From NCBI RefSeq assembly GCF_001456935.1, contig NZ_KQ758484.1, forward strand, positions 186,001 through 250,000: a stretch of DNA of 64,000 nt, written 5' to 3'. Every line of letters begins with the position of its first letter. The first letter of the stretch is position 1. The notes below the pieces were generated by a model that made no database searches, had not been told where the DNA came from, and saw only the letters and a program-made list of their open reading frames with translations. The position numbers and the translations under genes were made by a program. Source of the stretch: [Bacillus] enclensis (GTDB taxonomy: Bacteria > Bacillota > Bacilli > Bacillales > Bacillaceae_B). This document shows, piece by piece, positions 25,125 through 32,468 of the stretch.

Positions 25125-25616
25125 TTACTCCATTCTTTCAATCTTGATTTCTTTTTTATAAGGAAAACCGAAATACGTATATTTCACCGTCACGGAGTCG
25201 ACTTTCTTGCAATGATCGACCGCCAGGCCGTAATGACGAATCGTACTTCTGTTATCCAGTTCTTCCAGCTCGATGACCTCTTCACGGTTCAGCTTTGGTT
25301 CAATTTCGTACTCATCTATAGGGTGAAAACTGATTCCATCGATTTCTTCCTTTAATGCAAAAATGCCTATCAGCGCACTGGAACGGCTCACCCCCAAGTC
25401 CACCTTGCAAGGACGGTCGCCTTCGTTGACAAATACCTTTTTCAACTTGACCCCGTGAAAGCCTTCGTTCTGCAGCTCCACCGTCACAAGTCCAGGCTGG
25501 GCGCTGCTCCACCCATAGCCATTACTCGCAAGCGGAGGATTAAATTTTAAATAGAGCACCAGGCACGCCAGGAGAAACGCGGCACAACCGATGATCCATC
25601 TCACCATCTTATTCAC
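25125..25616 (-). CDS. Membrane-anchored hypothetical protein
   Basis: 163 residues, one N-terminal membrane segment (IIGCAAFLLACLVLYLKF) and an extracytoplasmic beta-rich domain (GLVTVELQNEGFHGVKLKKV near 42-61, VDSVTVKYTYFGFPYKKE near 139-156). It has two non-lipobox cysteines in the domain. Not recognised. Confidence 0.6.
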   Translation of the reverse strand: MNKMVRWIIGCAAFLLACLVLYLKFNPPLASNGYGWSSAQPGLVTVELQNEGFHGVKLKKVFVNEGDRPCKVDLGVSRSSALIGIFALKEEIDGISFHPIDEYEIEPKLNREEVIELEELDNRSTIRHYGLAVDHCKKVDSVTVKYTYFGFPYKKEIKIERME

Positions 25617-25704
25617 TGAGTTTCACCTCACAGCTATCCTCTCCTATCAGCCTACGATACAGCTTCCCATATTGTGCTTATTCCGCATCCTCTAATTTTT
25701 TCCA

Positions 25705-25740
25705 CAAAAAAGAAGCGCCCCCTCAAGAGAAACGCTTCGC
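25705..25740 (-). terminator. Weak terminator
   Basis: On the minus strand GAAGCG / CGCTTC then six T residues, just after the stop of the small gene at 25746. Confidence 0.55.
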
Positions 25741-25745
25741 TTCCA

Positions 25746-25928
25746 TCATTTTTGCTGATTCCACTTTTCCCACTCTTCCTCAAGCTCCTTCTCTATTTCC
25801 TCATCCGAAAGGGAATGGTCGTCACCATTATCAAAATAATTGGCAATGCGGCCGAGCCTGACATTAATCATCCACAGACTGATCACCACGAATGAAATAA
25901 TAAGAATCACAATAAGTTCCATGAACAC
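25746..25928 (-). CDS. Small single-pass membrane protein
   Basis: 60 residues: one membrane helix (residues 4-22), a short basic stretch NVRLGRIANY, then a highly acidic helix DEEIEKELEEEWEKW. GGAGGGG lies 7 bases before the GTG at 25928. Not recognised; small proteins of this form often regulate other membrane proteins, but nothing shows that here. Confidence 0.6.
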   Translation of the reverse strand: MFMELIVILIISFVVISLWMINVRLGRIANYFDNGDDHSLSDEEIEKELEEEWEKWNQQK

Positions 25929-26116
25929 TTCTAATCCCCTCCTTACCTATCTATATTAAGAAGGGCCACCAAATAGACGAGGGTTTGAAAAGAAGGGCCG
26001 GAAGAATTATATCCGACATGGATTGGGATGAGATGCGGGCTGGGCCAGGGTAATGGAAGGGGGCTTGTGGATTGGGATGGGTCGGCCCGGTTGGGGATTG
26101 CGGGCCGGGGGGGGGG

Positions 26117-26515
26117 ACAGGTACGTCGGCCCAGTTGGTGCCTGGTGCAGGGTGTAGAGGCGGGGTTGCGGGGTGCCTGGCTCGATTCGGGATGATTGAG
26201 CCAGGCTCGATTCCGTCGTTTTGAGCCAGGCTCAAAGTCGGGGTGTTGAGCATGGCTCAGATTTGGGTTTTTGTTCCTGGTTCAAATTGGCGGTTTGTGC
26301 CTGGAACAAACCCGGGCAGCTGTGCCTGTCACAAACCTCCTTGATTGTGCCAGGCACAGACATCTGCAAAAAAAATGTACCAGGTACAAATAGTATTTCT
26401 TGTACCTGGTACATTTCCCCTATTATGTACCAGGTACAATTTCACCGACCTGTACCTGGTACACCAACACTGCATTGTACCTGGTACAAACCCACACCCC
26501 CGTACCTGGTCCACA
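26117..26515. repeat. Array E: about 14 CCWGG-centred palindromes every 25 bp
   Basis: Centres (first base of the CCWGG pentamer) fall at 26176, 26201, 26226, 26251, 26276, 26300, 26325, 26350, 26380, 26405, 26430, 26455, 26480 and 26505, with decayed copies at 26117 and 26141. Each unit is an odd 11-bp palindrome. The arms are GAGC/GCTC in units 2-4, then GTTC and GTGC types, then GTAC/GTAC from 26380 on. The one 30-bp step marks the GTGC-to-GTAC change. It lies between proS and the small membrane-protein gene. Plus- and minus-strand ORFs through it are by-products. Confidence 0.92.
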
Positions 26516-26533
26516 CATCGCATACCCCAAATC

Positions 26534-27964
26534 CTAATAAGCCTTCGCCCAATACACCATCTTCTCAGCCGGTTTCCCGCAGCAGACGCAGGTGTCTCCC
26601 ACTTTCTCCTGCTCGAACGGCATGCAGCGTGAAGTCGCGCCGGTTTCTTCCTTGATTTTCTCTTCACAGGCAAGCTCGCCGCACCACATTGCTTTTACGA
26701 AGCCGCCTTTTTCCGAGACAACCTTTTTGAACTCTTCAAACCCTGCAGCAATGGTCGTCATTTCTTCGCGATGCTCCTTTGCCTTTTCAAAAAGGTTCTT
26801 CTGGATTTCTTCGAGAAGTTCAGGCACTTTCGTTTGAAGCTCACCCACTGGGACCGTCACCTTTTCACCGCTATCACGGCGGGCCAGGATCACCTGACCG
26901 TTCTCGATATCACGCGGCCCGACTTCGAGGCGCAATGGAATCCCCTTCATCTCATATTCATTGAACTTCCAGCCCGGTTTCTTGTCGCTCGCATCGATCC
27001 CGACACGCGCCACGGCTGACAGCTTCTCTTTCAAATCATAGGCAAAATCAAGCACGCCCTCTTTATGCTGCGCGATCGGCACGATCATCAGCTGGGTCGG
27101 TGCCATGCGCGGCGGTACGACAAGTCCCCGGTCGTCTCCGTGGACCATGATCATCGCCCCGATGATGCGCGTCGTCAGTCCCCATGATGTCTGCTGCACA
27201 TGCTGCAGCTTTCCTTCGCGGTCGGTGAATTGAATACCGAACGCTTTCGCAAATCCGTCACCCAGGTGGTGGGACGTCCCGGATTGCAGCGCTTTTCCGT
27301 CGTGCATCAGGCTCTCGATCGTATACGTATACTTCGCACCGGCAAACTTTTCTTTTTCCGTCTTCTGACCTTTCACCACCGGGATCGCCAGCAGCTCTTC
27401 GCAAAGCTCCGCATACACGTCGAGCATCCTTACCGTTTCTTCGTGCGCGTCTTCATCCGTCTCATGGCATGTATGACCTTCCTGCCACAGGAACTCCAGC
27501 GTCCGCAGGAACGGCCGCGTCGTTTTTTCCCAGCGCACGACATTTGCCCATTGATTATAAAGCTTCGGCAGATCGCGGTAGGAGTGGATGATGTTTTTAT
27601 AATGCTCGCCGAACAGCACCTCGGAAGTCGGGCGTACACATAATCGCTCAGCCAATTCCTCTTCACCGCCGTGCGTCACCCATGCCACTTCCGGCGCAAA
27701 TCCTTCGATATGATCCTTCTCCCGCTGCAGGAGGCTCTCTGGAATGAACAGCGGCATATACACATTCTCATGCCCTGTCTCCTTGATTTTCGCATCGAGC
27801 GCACTCTTGATATTTTCCCAGATCGCATAGCCGTAAGGACGGATGATCATCGATCCTCGGACGCTTGAATAATCGACCAGCTCCGCCTTCTTCACGACAT
27901 CTGTATACCACTGGGCGAAATCCTCGTCCATCGCCGTGACGTCTTTTACAAATTCTTTTGCCAT
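26534..27964 (-). CDS. proS: Prolyl-tRNA synthetase, archaeal/eukaryote-type (short) form
   Basis: 476-residue class II synthetase. Motif 1 lies around [17 protein letters not shown], motif 2 around [21 protein letters not shown] and motif 3 near the anticodon-side domain. The C-terminal zinc-like domain has the cysteines of [15 protein letters not shown] and CVCCGKP and ends in Tyr (YWAKAY), as in type-3 ProRS. The editing insertion of the 564-residue bacterial ProRS is missing. Some bacilli carry both forms. The ATG at 27964 has GAGGTG 7 bases upstream. Expression is under a proline T-box. Confidence 0.95.
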   Translation of the reverse strand: MAKEFVKDVTAMDEDFAQWYTDVVKKAELVDYSSVRGSMIIRPYGYAIWENIKSALDAKIKETGHENVYMPLFIPESLLQREKDHIEGFAPEVAWVTHGGEEELAERLCVRPTSEVLFGEHYKNIIHSYRDLPKLYNQWANVVRWEKTTRPFLRTLEFLWQEGHTCHETDEDAHEETVRMLDVYAELCEELLAIPVVKGQKTEKEKFAGAKYTYTIESLMHDGKALQSGTSHHLGDGFAKAFGIQFTDREGKLQHVQQTSWGLTTRIIGAMIMVHGDDRGLVVPPRMAPTQLMIVPIAQHKEGVLDFAYDLKEKLSAVARVGIDASDKKPGWKFNEYEMKGIPLRLEVGPRDIENGQVILARRDSGEKVTVPVGELQTKVPELLEEIQKNLFEKAKEHREEMTTIAAGFEEFKKVVSEKGGFVKAMWCGELACEEKIKEETGATSRCMPFEQEKVGDTCVCCGKPAEKMVYWAKAY

Positions 27965-27989
27965 ACTGGACACCTCTTTTTTATAAAAT

Positions 27990-28205
27990 AAAAAAAGCCC
28001 GGCTCATCATCAGGGACCATTACTGGCGGTACCACCCTGATTCAAAGCAAAGCTTCACTCTCTCACATGATAACGGTATGAACCGCTGAATATTCAGACT
28101 CAGAGGCAGGTTCAAATGATTGTCTATAGGAGCCTCGCACCAATCGGCCCCCTCTCTGAAAAGACAGGGTCACTCTACTGATCCTCATCGAAGATTTCAA
28201 GTATT
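27990..28205 (-). ncRNA. T-box leader of proS (proline, CCU specifier)
   Basis: On the minus strand the leader carries the T-box bulge GGGTGGTACCGC (complement of 28023-28034), a terminator region ending in seven T at 27991-27997 and Stem I with AGTA and AGAGAG motifs. On the 3' side of the specifier loop it reads GAA-CCU-GC, so the specifier is CCU (28108-28110), a proline codon. The distance from AGTA to GAA is 62 bases. Uncharged tRNA-Pro would allow read-through into proS. Confidence 0.9.
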
Positions 28206-28212
28206 TGAACTG

Positions 28213-28241
28213 ATTATATAGAGATTTCCATGTAGTGTCAA
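28213..28241 (-). promoter_or_regulatory. SigA promoter of the proS T-box unit
   Basis: TTGACA, 17 bp, TATAAT on the minus strand, starting only 8 bp after the stop codon of the upstream MFS gene. Confidence 0.85.
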
Positions 28242-28248
28242 TTTAATT

Positions 28249-29466
28249 TTAGCGTGGTTCGATAGCGGCTCTTTCAGCCTGCTTCTCCTCCGCCCGGCTC
28301 AATGAATAGATACAGAGTAAAACGGTTACGGCCGCCATGATCAGGGAACCGCCTGCCACGACGTGACGGATGGACAAAACTTGAGCACCCGCACCGATCA
28401 GGATGGTTGCAGCGATAACCAGAAACCCTTCGACCCAGCCGTACACACTGCTCACCCGTCCCATCACTTCGACAGGGATCCGCTCCTGAATGAATGTGTC
28501 AAACCCGGTTTGAGCAAAGGCAAGAGCGAAGGACAGCAGCGAAAACCCGATGGCTGCAGCCATAAATCCACCCGAGACTGAATAAACCATGTATCCCGCC
28601 GATACCGCGACCGAGCCGAACGCAAACAGCTTCACATCCCGTACCTTGTTTGCAATCACGGTATTCACCATTGCGCCGGCGAGATATCCCGCTCCCGCAA
28701 TACTCACCAAATATCCATACGTGCTGTTCGAAAATCCGAGCACTTCTTTTGAAAAAGCAGCCTCCAGCGAATCGACGGCCGCAGTGAGCACAATCATGCA
28801 GCTGAATAAAAAGTACACCATCATCACATAGAGGCGGTGCAGGCTGAAACGCCTGACCACCCGCAGATCCTCTTTTATCATGTCCAGCGACAGCTTCTTC
28901 GCCCCCTCGGCTGCGCCCTCTTCCACATCCGGCAGAAAAAGGGTCACAATCCCGGAGAGTAACAACGCCGCTCCATTTAAAAAGATGGCGGTTTCCGGGG
29001 TGCCCACAATGAAAAGTAATCCTGCAACCGCTGGTCCGACAATGAATGCACCGGAACCCACCAGACTCCTGAGTGCATTGAACCTCTGCCTTTTATTCTT
29101 CGGGATCAGCATCGTCATATACGTCATCGATGCCGGATAAAAAACAGAACTCCCCATATTGACCACAAACACCACCGCGTACATGAGCGGCAGTGAAGAA
29201 ATGAACGGCAGCACTGCCACCAGGACAGCCCTGGATACATCCAAAAACACCATCAGCCTCCGCTTATTCAACCTGTCGACCACACTCCCCGCCCACGCAT
29301 TCGTAACCAATGCGGCAAGCGGCTTCAACACATACAATATGCCGACTGCCAGTGCCGAACCCCACTCATCCAGCACAATCAGATTCAGAGCGATCAAGAA
29401 AATCCATGCCCCAATATTAGACAACCCGATACTCAACAACAGCAACAACGGATTCTTCCAACCCAT
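28249..29466 (-). CDS. MFS transporter (DHA3-like) under proline T-box control
   Basis: 405 residues, 12 predicted helices, of the DHA3 group (macrolide or enterobactin exporter-like). Motif A variants VVDRLNKRRLM near 62-72 and a mid-loop acidic linker FLPDVEEGAAEGAKK near 190 are visible. The ATG at 29466 has GGGGAGG 8 bases upstream. It is preceded by its own T-box with a proline specifier. That predicts export or uptake linked to proline or proline-containing compounds, against the usual drug-efflux label of its family. It is followed at once by the promoter and T-box of proS. Confidence 0.85.
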   Translation of the reverse strand: MGWKNPLLLLLSIGLSNIGAWIFLIALNLIVLDEWGSALAVGILYVLKPLAALVTNAWAGSVVDRLNKRRLMVFLDVSRAVLVAVLPFISSLPLMYAVVFVVNMGSSVFYPASMTYMTMLIPKNKRQRFNALRSLVGSGAFIVGPAVAGLLFIVGTPETAIFLNGAALLLSGIVTLFLPDVEEGAAEGAKKLSLDMIKEDLRVVRRFSLHRLYVMMVYFLFSCMIVLTAAVDSLEAAFSKEVLGFSNSTYGYLVSIAGAGYLAGAMVNTVIANKVRDVKLFAFGSVAVSAGYMVYSVSGGFMAAAIGFSLLSFALAFAQTGFDTFIQERIPVEVMGRVSSVYGWVEGFLVIAATILIGAGAQVLSIRHVVAGGSLIMAAVTVLLCIYSLSRAEEKQAERAAIEPR

Positions 29467-29524
29467 CAACCATTCCTCCCCGCGATTTTATTCAGAACGT
29501 CCCCCATCTTCAGAAGGACGACAA

Positions 29525-29810
29525 TAAAAAAATCCCACCCCCAAGACCTCTTCAGTCTTGGGGGCGAGATTTGATCGCGGTGCCACCCCAGTTCACCGAT
29601 ATGTTGCCATACCGGCCTTTTCGGGTACTGCCTAAGGGGCCCATACCCTAGCTCTATAACAGGAGCTCCCGTCATACCATCCCCGCCGAGGTTCCGGTAT
29701 GCAGCTCAGAGTCTTGGTTCACCGAAAGCCTCCCTGCCCCTTTTCAGCTCCCGGGGCTCTCTGGCGAAGGATTCTGCCGGCTACTCTTCTCGTCATCGCA
29801 TTTGTTAATT
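29525..29810 (-). ncRNA. T-box leader of the MFS gene (proline, CCA specifier)
   Basis: On the minus strand the T-box TGGCACCGCGATC (from 29585 downward) and a strong terminator (CCCCCAAGAC / GGTCTTGGGGG, then seven T, 29526-29560) are clear. Stem I has AGTA and AGAGAG motifs. In the specifier loop the sequence reads GAA-CCA-AGAC, with CCA at 29715-29717, a proline codon. The AGTA-to-GAA distance (61 bases) matches that of the proS leader. The specifier choice is by alignment to that leader; GAA-CCU nearer the base of the stem is the alternative and is also proline. Confidence 0.88.
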
Positions 29811-29816
29811 TTTACT

Positions 29817-29845
29817 ATATTATCATCTGATGAGGAGGAAGTAAA
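29817..29845 (-). promoter_or_regulatory. Promoter of the MFS T-box unit
   Basis: TTTACT, 17 bp, TAATAT on the minus strand, directly after the anti-sigma stop codon. Confidence 0.6.
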
Positions 29846-29852
29846 CCTATTT

Positions 29853-30482
29853 TTACATGATCAAGTAGGGCTCCACCATCTCTTCATACCCTGGCTTATT
29901 GCCGATCATTTCAAGCATCATCTCCCACAGCTCATCCAGCGCCCGGCTGTCGGCCGTCGTGTGGCAGCCGGAAGATCGGTACTCGTAAACATCACCCTTG
30001 ATCCTGGCTTTCACCTCATATCCCCCGTAAGGCTGCATATTACAGCCCTTATCGTCCGGAAGATCCAATCCACCTTCAAAATCAATGCTTTCAATCTTGG
30101 CAAAAATCCTATCCCTTTCATCTTTTGTAAAAGAAAGTGGTTTTACGACATCTTCCCGGGTAATCGTCCCGTCAAACGTACTTACCGACGGACCGTGGGA
30201 AGCGTTGATTTCAATATCAAAGTTCTTACTGTTCTCAAAAAAACCGCTCAGCCACTCATTTCCGATGAAGCCGAGGTTCTCCCCCTTCACCACTGCAAAA
30301 ATGAACAGCAGCAACACCACAATCAGCAAACTGATCACGGGAGCATACCACCGCCTCCGGTACGGCTTATCCCGCTTTATTTTTTGGCGGACTTTCCCCT
30401 TCAGCTCGGAATTGAAATCCAGATCTTTCAACCCCTCATCGGTCATTCTCTTGATCTTCCGCTCGAGTTCCCTATCCATCAT
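29853..30482 (-). CDS. Putative anti-sigma factor
   Basis: 209 residues: a cytoplasmic N-terminal part of about 45 residues rich in Lys/Arg (ELERKIKRMTDEGLKDLDF), one membrane helix near 46-65 (APVISLLIVVLLLFIFAVV) and an external domain of about 140 residues with two cysteines that may pair (GCNMQP, SGCHTT). The topology and its place 3' of, and overlapping, an ECF sigma gene by 11 bases make it the cognate membrane anti-sigma factor. It has no standard zinc HxxxCxxC anti-sigma motif. Confidence 0.75.
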   Translation of the reverse strand: MMDRELERKIKRMTDEGLKDLDFNSELKGKVRQKIKRDKPYRRRWYAPVISLLIVVLLLFIFAVVKGENLGFIGNEWLSGFFENSKNFDIEINASHGPSVSTFDGTITREDVVKPLSFTKDERDRIFAKIESIDFEGGLDLPDDKGCNMQPYGGYEVKARIKGDVYEYRSSGCHTTADSRALDELWEMMLEMIGNKPGYEEMVEPYLIM

Positions 30483-31026
30483 GCCGCCCCCGTTCTCCGT
30501 ACAAGCGATGCAGCCTGTCCCTGCCCGTTTTCAGTCTCGTCTTGACCGTACCCGTGCTAAGTTCCAGAACCCCTGCGATCTCTTTCACCTTTAATTCCTG
30601 ATAATAATGCAAAAATAATACCTCCCGATACTTGACCGGCAGTTTGAGGAGCTTCGAATGCAGCTCACTCCGTTCTTCTCCGTGAATTGTCTTCGATTCA
30701 GGATTTCCGCGTTCCTGAAGGACCTCGCTCAGCTTATTCGTGAAAAGGACCTTCCTCGTATCCCAGCGCTTCAGATGATCCTTGCATTGATTGATCGTGA
30801 TCCGCATCAAATATGTCTTCAGACTCGACTCACCCCTGAACGATTCCATCTTATTGTAAAACTTCACGAACACTTCCTGCGCAATATCCTCCGCAAGCCC
30901 GTGATCCTTGACATACGAGTACGCCATATATAAAACCGCCCGGCCATACCGGTCCATGGCCTCTTCAAGCAGCTCATCCCTGTTTAATTTTTCAATCGGC
31001 AATTCGTCCGCATCCAATAGATCCAC
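30472..31026 (-). CDS. ECF-type RNA polymerase sigma factor
   Basis: 184 residues with region 2 (YMAYSYVKDHGLAEDIAQEVFVKFYNKM near 33-60, including the typical DIAQEVF) and region 4 (LPVKYREVLFLHYYQELKVKEIAGVLELS near 131-159, then GTVKTRLKTGRDRL). These suffice for -10 and -35 recognition. Regions 1.1 and 3 are absent, as in group 4 sigma factors. GGGGTGG lies about 10 bases upstream of the ATG. An ECF-type promoter just upstream points to positive autoregulation. The inducing signal is unknown. Confidence 0.9.
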   Translation of the reverse strand: MDLLDADELPIEKLNRDELLEEAMDRYGRAVLYMAYSYVKDHGLAEDIAQEVFVKFYNKMESFRGESSLKTYLMRITINQCKDHLKRWDTRKVLFTNKLSEVLQERGNPESKTIHGEERSELHSKLLKLPVKYREVLFLHYYQELKVKEIAGVLELSTGTVKTRLKTGRDRLHRLYGERGRHDG

Positions 31027-31045
31027 CCCAGTTCTCTACACCTTT

Positions 31046-31069
31046 GACGACAGAGGATAGTAGATGGTT
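31046..31069 (-). promoter_or_regulatory. ECF-type autoregulatory promoter
   Basis: On the minus strand AACC, 16 bp, CGTC, the classic ECF -35/-10 pair, about 20 bp before the sigma gene. The wider -35 reads CAAACC. Confidence 0.75.
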
Positions 31070-31130
31070 TGATTTTTTTTAAAAGAGGTTTTGACAATTT
31101 GAAGAAGTTGGGAGGAGAGTACGTGGTGCC

Positions 31131-31260
31131 ATATCCATAAAATGGCAAATTCATCATAAAACAAAATTTTTCAGCATAAAATGAAATTTTTCAGCATATA
31201 TTTGATTTTGTCAGCATATATTAGTATTTTTGCGCATAAAACGGGATTTGTCAGCATAAG
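31131..31260. repeat. Array B: six units of TCAGCATAAA at an exact 20-bp period
   Basis: Units start at 31151, 31171, 31191, 31211, 31231 and 31251: TCATCATAAA, TCAGCATAAA, TCAGCATATA twice, TGCGCATAAA, TCAGCATAAG. A seventh degenerate unit (CCATAAAA) lies at about 31135. The intervening 10 bases are A/T-rich and diverged. It lies 80 bp upstream of the ECF promoter. Confidence 0.92.
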
Positions 31261-31343
31261 TTGGATAAGTCAGTTGGGTCATGTAGGGGTTCGCAGCGGG
31301 CAAACCGATTTCTTTACGAGCAGCCAACTCTAAAAAATTCAAT

Positions 31344-31377
31344 AAAAAAAGAGCTCCTACAAAAACTAAGCGCTCTT
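31344..31377 (-). terminator. Terminator of the 57-aa gene
   Basis: On the minus strand AGAGC / GCTCT then seven T. Confidence 0.6.
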
Positions 31378-31387
31378 CTTCGTTCTA

Positions 31388-31561
31388 TTAACTTCCCATC
31401 TTACGGCGGGTATTACTCGGCTTCTTCGTTTGCTGACTCTGCATGCGCTGATTCGAAGCCAGACCGTTCTTCGACTGCTTGCCGCCTGACTGGGCTTCTT
31501 TCTTCTTCGCCAGCTGCTGCTTCATCGCTTCCTGCAGGCTGATCTTTTTCTTTTCCGTCAT
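31388..31561 (-). CDS. Small basic protein, 57 aa
   Basis: Starts MTEKKKISLQEAMKQQLAKK and ends TRRKMGS. It is highly charged, rich in Lys, Gln and Ser, and without cysteine or membrane segment. AAAGGGGG is 8 bases before the ATG and a terminator follows, which supports a real gene. Looks like the small, disordered, basic proteins common in bacilli, some of them nucleic-acid binding. Function unknown. Confidence 0.65.
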   Translation of the reverse strand: MTEKKKISLQEAMKQQLAKKKEAQSGGKQSKNGLASNQRMQSQQTKKPSNTRRKMGS

Positions 31562-31725
31562 CTTGAAACCCCCTTTTGAGGTGAAAACCTTCTATTTCTC
31601 CATTATAATACATCTTTTCAGGGAAAACAGCTTGTTTTTTGAATGCTTCCGGTTAAAAACCGCATCATCCCACACTCCGACGTGTCCCTTCAAGTGAAAA
31701 TTTTGGATGCCAACCTCTTTTCAAG

Positions 31726-31835
31726 CCACTTTTCACATTTTCCGATCCACTTTCAGAAAATACAAGCCACTTTCCAAATTTACGTGCCACTTTTCAATTT
31801 TATGAACCACTTTCATCGATTTTCAAGCAACTTGT
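31726..31835. repeat. Array C: six units of CCACTTTTCA at 20-21 bp
   Basis: CCAC begins at 31726, 31747, 31767, 31787 and 31807, with a variant CAAC at 31828. Each is followed by TTTC or TTTTC and an A/T-rich spacer. Read on the minus strand, a unit has the form GAAAGTGG-N-TCATAAAA, close to the plus-strand units of array D. Confidence 0.9.
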
Positions 31836-31924
31836 CGAAAAATCTTTACGCCGCCCTCGCTGCGAGGCGTTGCTTCCAAAACGGCAGCCTAGGAAAGCAC
31901 CGCCTCCCCACAACCCCGCCAAAC

Positions 31925-31956
31925 CAAAAAAAGACCAACCCCCAAAGAGGTTGGCC
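31925..31956 (-). terminator. Terminator of the 34-aa gene
   Basis: On the minus strand GGCCAACC / GGTTGGTC then seven T, 13 bases after the stop codon. Confidence 0.8.
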
Positions 31957-31968
31957 CCTCACCAAATC

Positions 31969-32073
31969 CTAGTGATATCCATTCTGCCCATTTGCAGAAC
32001 CAGATGTCTTTTGCTTAGGTTTGTGGTTTTTATTCTGCTTTGTTCCGCCGTCTTTTTTCGTTTTCTTTGTCAT
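31969..32073 (-). CDS. Very small basic protein, 34 aa
   Basis: MTKKTKKDGGTKQNKNHKPK followed by 14 residues ending GQNGYH. It has GGAGTG 8 bases before the ATG and its own terminator, so it is likely expressed. The composition (Lys, Asn, Gln, Gly) recalls minor small acid-soluble spore proteins, but I cannot match it to a named Ssp. Confidence 0.6.
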   Translation of the reverse strand: MTKKTKKDGGTKQNKNHKPKQKTSGSANGQNGYH

Positions 32074-32136
32074 GCTGAATCACTCCTGTTTCATTAGATT
32101 AAAAACAAGTCGTAAAATCTGCATCCGGTCCGTGGC

Positions 32137-32169
32137 GGGACAAGGGACCTGTCCCCCCGTCCCGCTGCA
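32137..32169. repeat. GGGAC/GTCCC palindrome (second copy)
   Basis: CGGGACAAGG followed by GACCTGTCCCCCCGTCCCG. It shares the first ten bases and the GTCCC arms with 7834-7866. The surrounding 32074-32248 shows no gene. Confidence 0.55.
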
Positions 32170-32248
32170 ACTCATACATCCCTGCAGCCAGAGCCAGGAC
32201 CGGCAGCTTAACAAAACAATGGTTTTATGAACCATTCTTATTTTGTGC

Positions 32249-32288
32249 AAAAAAAGAAAAGAGCTTCCCGGTAATAACCGGAAAACTC
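32249..32288 (-). terminator. Likely terminator of the cstA unit
   Basis: On the minus strand GAGTTTTCCGGT / ACCGGGAAGCTC, then TTTTCTTTTTTT. It lies 180 bases after the cstA stop, so the transcript would include the extra ORF at 32334-32468. Confidence 0.65.
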
Positions 32289-32333
32289 ATCAAGGATAAC
32301 AGAAAAATGTCATTGCTCAGGGTGCTGAAATCA

Positions 32334-32468
32334 TTTTCCATCCTGGCCGGTGAAATTCAGCAGCAGCCCCGCCGGATGAGGAACCTCCTCCCATCCGGCA
32401 GCTTCAACAACCACGTTCAGGCTGCAGCCGGCATATTCCAAAGCGGCCTCCAGTAACTCCTGCAACCT
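32334..32468 (-). other. Open reading frame continuing in frame after the cstA stop
   Basis: After the TAA of cstA the same frame stays open for 44 codons (starts RLQELLEAALEYAGCSLN, ends NFTGQDGK, then TGA). Codon use resembles that of the neighbours. A TTG at 32465 could start it, but there is no good ribosome binding site. It could be a tiny gene, a decayed C-terminal extension, or chance. Confidence 0.3.

Noticed and set aside
26176-26515. Rho-independent terminators or tRNA-like hairpins in array E
   Set aside because: The palindromes have a one-base centre, so a single unit cannot form a hairpin, and no T-runs follow.
26221-26655. Open reading frames of 60-144 codons through array E with repeated VPGT peptides
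   Set aside because: They are by-products of the GTACCWGGTAC repeats; frames run on both strands, have no ribosome binding site and the 25-bp period shifts frame.
31131-31260. CRISPR array
   Set aside because: Units are about 10 bp with 10-bp spacers, far shorter than CRISPR repeats (about 24-40 bp) and spacers, and no cas genes are present. The same applies to arrays A, C, D, E and F.
31747-31763. CodY box in array C (ACTTTCAGAAAATA)
   Set aside because: It arises from one array unit plus spacer and has no promoter nearby.
31643-32230. Several overlapping plus-strand frames of 66-109 codons
   Set aside because: They overlap array C and two minus-strand small genes with good ribosome sites, and lack such sites themselves.
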